Assembly: GCF_013363755.1 (NCBI RefSeq)
Contig: NZ_CP054840.1
Location: 2,349,501-2,413,500 of the forward strand
From: Comamonas antarctica
GTDB lineage: Bacteria > Pseudomonadota > Gammaproteobacteria > Burkholderiales > Burkholderiaceae_C
Direction: 5' to 3'
DNA length: 64,000 nt
Of this stretch, positions 63,170 to 64,000 are shown piece after piece. The first letter of the stretch is position 1. Every line of letters begins with the position of its first letter. Under the pieces are notes generated by a model, which was given only the letters and a program-made list of their open reading frames with translations, ran no database searches and had not been told where the DNA came from. The position numbers and the translations under genes were made by a program.

Positions 63170-63721
63170 TCAGACGGCGTGCTTCTTCACCCACTCGACA
63201 TAGCGGTGCAGCCAGCCCTGGAGAAACTCGCGGCTGCCTTCGCCAATCGAGCCATCGTCATTGAACAGGCCGTCCTTGGCCTGGATGAACATCTCGGGCT
63301 GGCCGAGCAGCGGCACGTCGAGATAAGCCAGGATATTGCGCAGATGCTGCTGCGCGAGGGCCGTGCCGATGGCACCCACGGAGACGCCGAGCACCGCGCC
63401 CGGCTTGCCGCCCCAGACGCTCTGGCCATAGGGACGCGAGCCCTGGTCCAGCGCATTCTTGAGCACGCCCGAAATCGAGCGGTTGTACTCGGGCGTGACG
63501 AACAGCAGCGCATCGGCGGCGGCGATCTGCGCGCGAAAGCGCTTCACGGCCTCGACCTCATTGCCATCGGCGTCCTGGTTGTACAGCGGCAACGCGTCGA
63601 TGGCGATTTCCTCGAAGCTGAAACCTTCGGGCGCCATGCGTTCGATGGCGTGTGCCAGCTTGCGATTGAACGAATCCTTGCGCAGGCTGCCGACGATCAC
63701 CGCGACCTTGTATTGGCTCAT
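63170..63721 (-). CDS. NADPH-dependent FMN reductase
   Basis: The 183-residue flavodoxin-like protein has the FMN-phosphate motif VGSLRKDSFNRKLAHAIE and the active-site stretch TPEYNRSISGVLKNALD. It resembles chromate/quinone reductases of the ChrR/YieF type, or the SsuE-like FMN reductases that feed sulfonate monooxygenases. The start at 63721 (MSQYKVAVIVGS) is chosen over a longer open frame. It is 113 bp downstream of the metQ-like gene on the same strand. Confidence 0.9.
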   Translation of the reverse strand: MSQYKVAVIVGSLRKDSFNRKLAHAIERMAPEGFSFEEIAIDALPLYNQDADGNEVEAVKRFRAQIAAADALLFVTPEYNRSISGVLKNALDQGSRPYGQSVWGGKPGAVLGVSVGAIGTALAQQHLRNILAYLDVPLLGQPEMFIQAKDGLFNDDGSIGEGSREFLQGWLHRYVEWVKKHAV

Positions 63722-63834
63722 GAAAACTCCTCGCGTCAAAAACAAAAAGGGCTTCCCATTATGGAAGCCCCGGGTGGCAAGGGCCGTGGGTCGCGTCCTA
63801 CACCACAGGATGCATGGCCATGCCGATGCGCGGC

Positions 63835-64000
63835 TTACTGCAGGAACGAGGGCTTGGCATAGCCCTGGAACTTGCTGTCGACCACGGCCTTGTATTCCGC
63901 CGAGCGGTAGGCGGCTTCGAGGTCCTTGGCCCATGCCGTGTCCTTGTCGGCACGCTTGACCGCGACCACGTTCAGGTAATGGTCGGGGGTCTTCTCCAGC
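63835..64000 (-). CDS. MetQ/NlpA-family lipoprotein, C-terminal end
   Basis: The last 54 residues of a minus-strand gene are in the window (KTPDHYLNVVAVKRADKD; AWAKDLEAAYRSAEYKAVVD; KFQGYAKPSFLQ). This is the terminal part of the periplasmic methionine-binding lipoprotein family. The rest lies beyond the window, so signal and binding residues cannot be seen. It probably belongs to a metNIQ transporter, another sulfur-related locus. Confidence 0.8.
   Translation of the reverse strand, partial: LEKTPDHYLNVVAVKRADKDTAWAKDLEAAYRSAEYKAVVDSKFQGYAKPSFLQ

Overview
The window is a 64 kb piece of a high-GC betaproteobacterial chromosome, most likely from the Comamonadaceae (Burkholderiales). The reasons are a protocatechuate 4,5-cleavage operon in the same gene order as the pmd operon described in Comamonas sp. 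E6, three orphan Bug/TctC-type periplasmic binding proteins, many LysR regulators beside catabolic genes, dispersed REP-like repeats built on a CTTGTCGAAGGG-type core, and a stand-alone extended infA. No rRNA, CRISPR array, transposase, integrase or phage gene was seen. One tRNA gene (Pro, UGG) is present. Genus and species cannot be fixed from this sequence alone.

Layout. 1-4.6 kb: the tail of an IclR regulator, a REP cluster, a LysR/Bug divergent pair, an unrecognised helical protein and an aldo-keto reductase. 4.7-12.4 kb (minus strand): pmdU-K-E-F-D-A-B-C, a complete route from protocatechuate to pyruvate plus oxaloacetate with its own MFS importer. 12.5-16.7 kb: a LysR gene divergent from a CitE-like lyase, a Bug protein and a class III CoA-transferase. 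16.9-21.7 kb: a secreted protein, then a minus-strand acyl-CoA ligase, Bug protein and secreted M20 peptidase. 22-29.8 kb: a HugZ-like flavoprotein, a small HELLH protein, hrpA, argA and a glutathione transferase. 29.8-31.5 kb: an AT-rich island with an intact ankyrin-repeat gene and a frameshifted relative beside it. 31.6-35 kb: rluE, cysB, a VOC protein, a 61-residue ORF and sbp. 35-38.2 kb: yggX, then a tandem glycine riboswitch in front of yicG and mnmC. 38.5-43.7 kb: cysI, DUF934, cysH, cysD, cysN. 43.9-49 kb: ferredoxin and ferredoxin reductase, a pentapeptide-repeat ORF, psd, infA, tRNA-Pro and small secreted proteins. 49-54 kb: a porin and a permease/MCE/lipoprotein cluster with no ATPase gene, then dsbB. 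53.8-57.8 kb: sbp2-cysT-cysW-cysA. 57.9-64 kb: a small hydrolase, LysR/azoR, a TonB-dependent receptor, an FMN reductase and the 3' end of a metQ-like gene.

How the genes work together. Two programmes dominate. The first is use of aromatic and organic acids (pmd operon, CitE/CoA-transferase, CoA ligase, Bug proteins). The second is assimilatory sulfate reduction: sulfate uptake (sbp, sbp2-cysTWA), activation (cysDN), reduction by a four-cysteine [4Fe-4S] type APS reductase (cysH) and sulfite reductase (cysI), with cysB in the same region.

Points of most interest: a tandem glycine riboswitch whose first gene is a YicG-type glycine transporter and whose second, 6 nt further on, is mnmC, which processes a glycine-derived tRNA modification; the AT-rich ankyrin pair, which shares a GGGTTAACCC palindrome with the only other lineage-specific-looking gene in the window; a 15-nt minisatellite encoding a pentapeptide repeat; and a permease/MCE transporter cluster without its ATPase.
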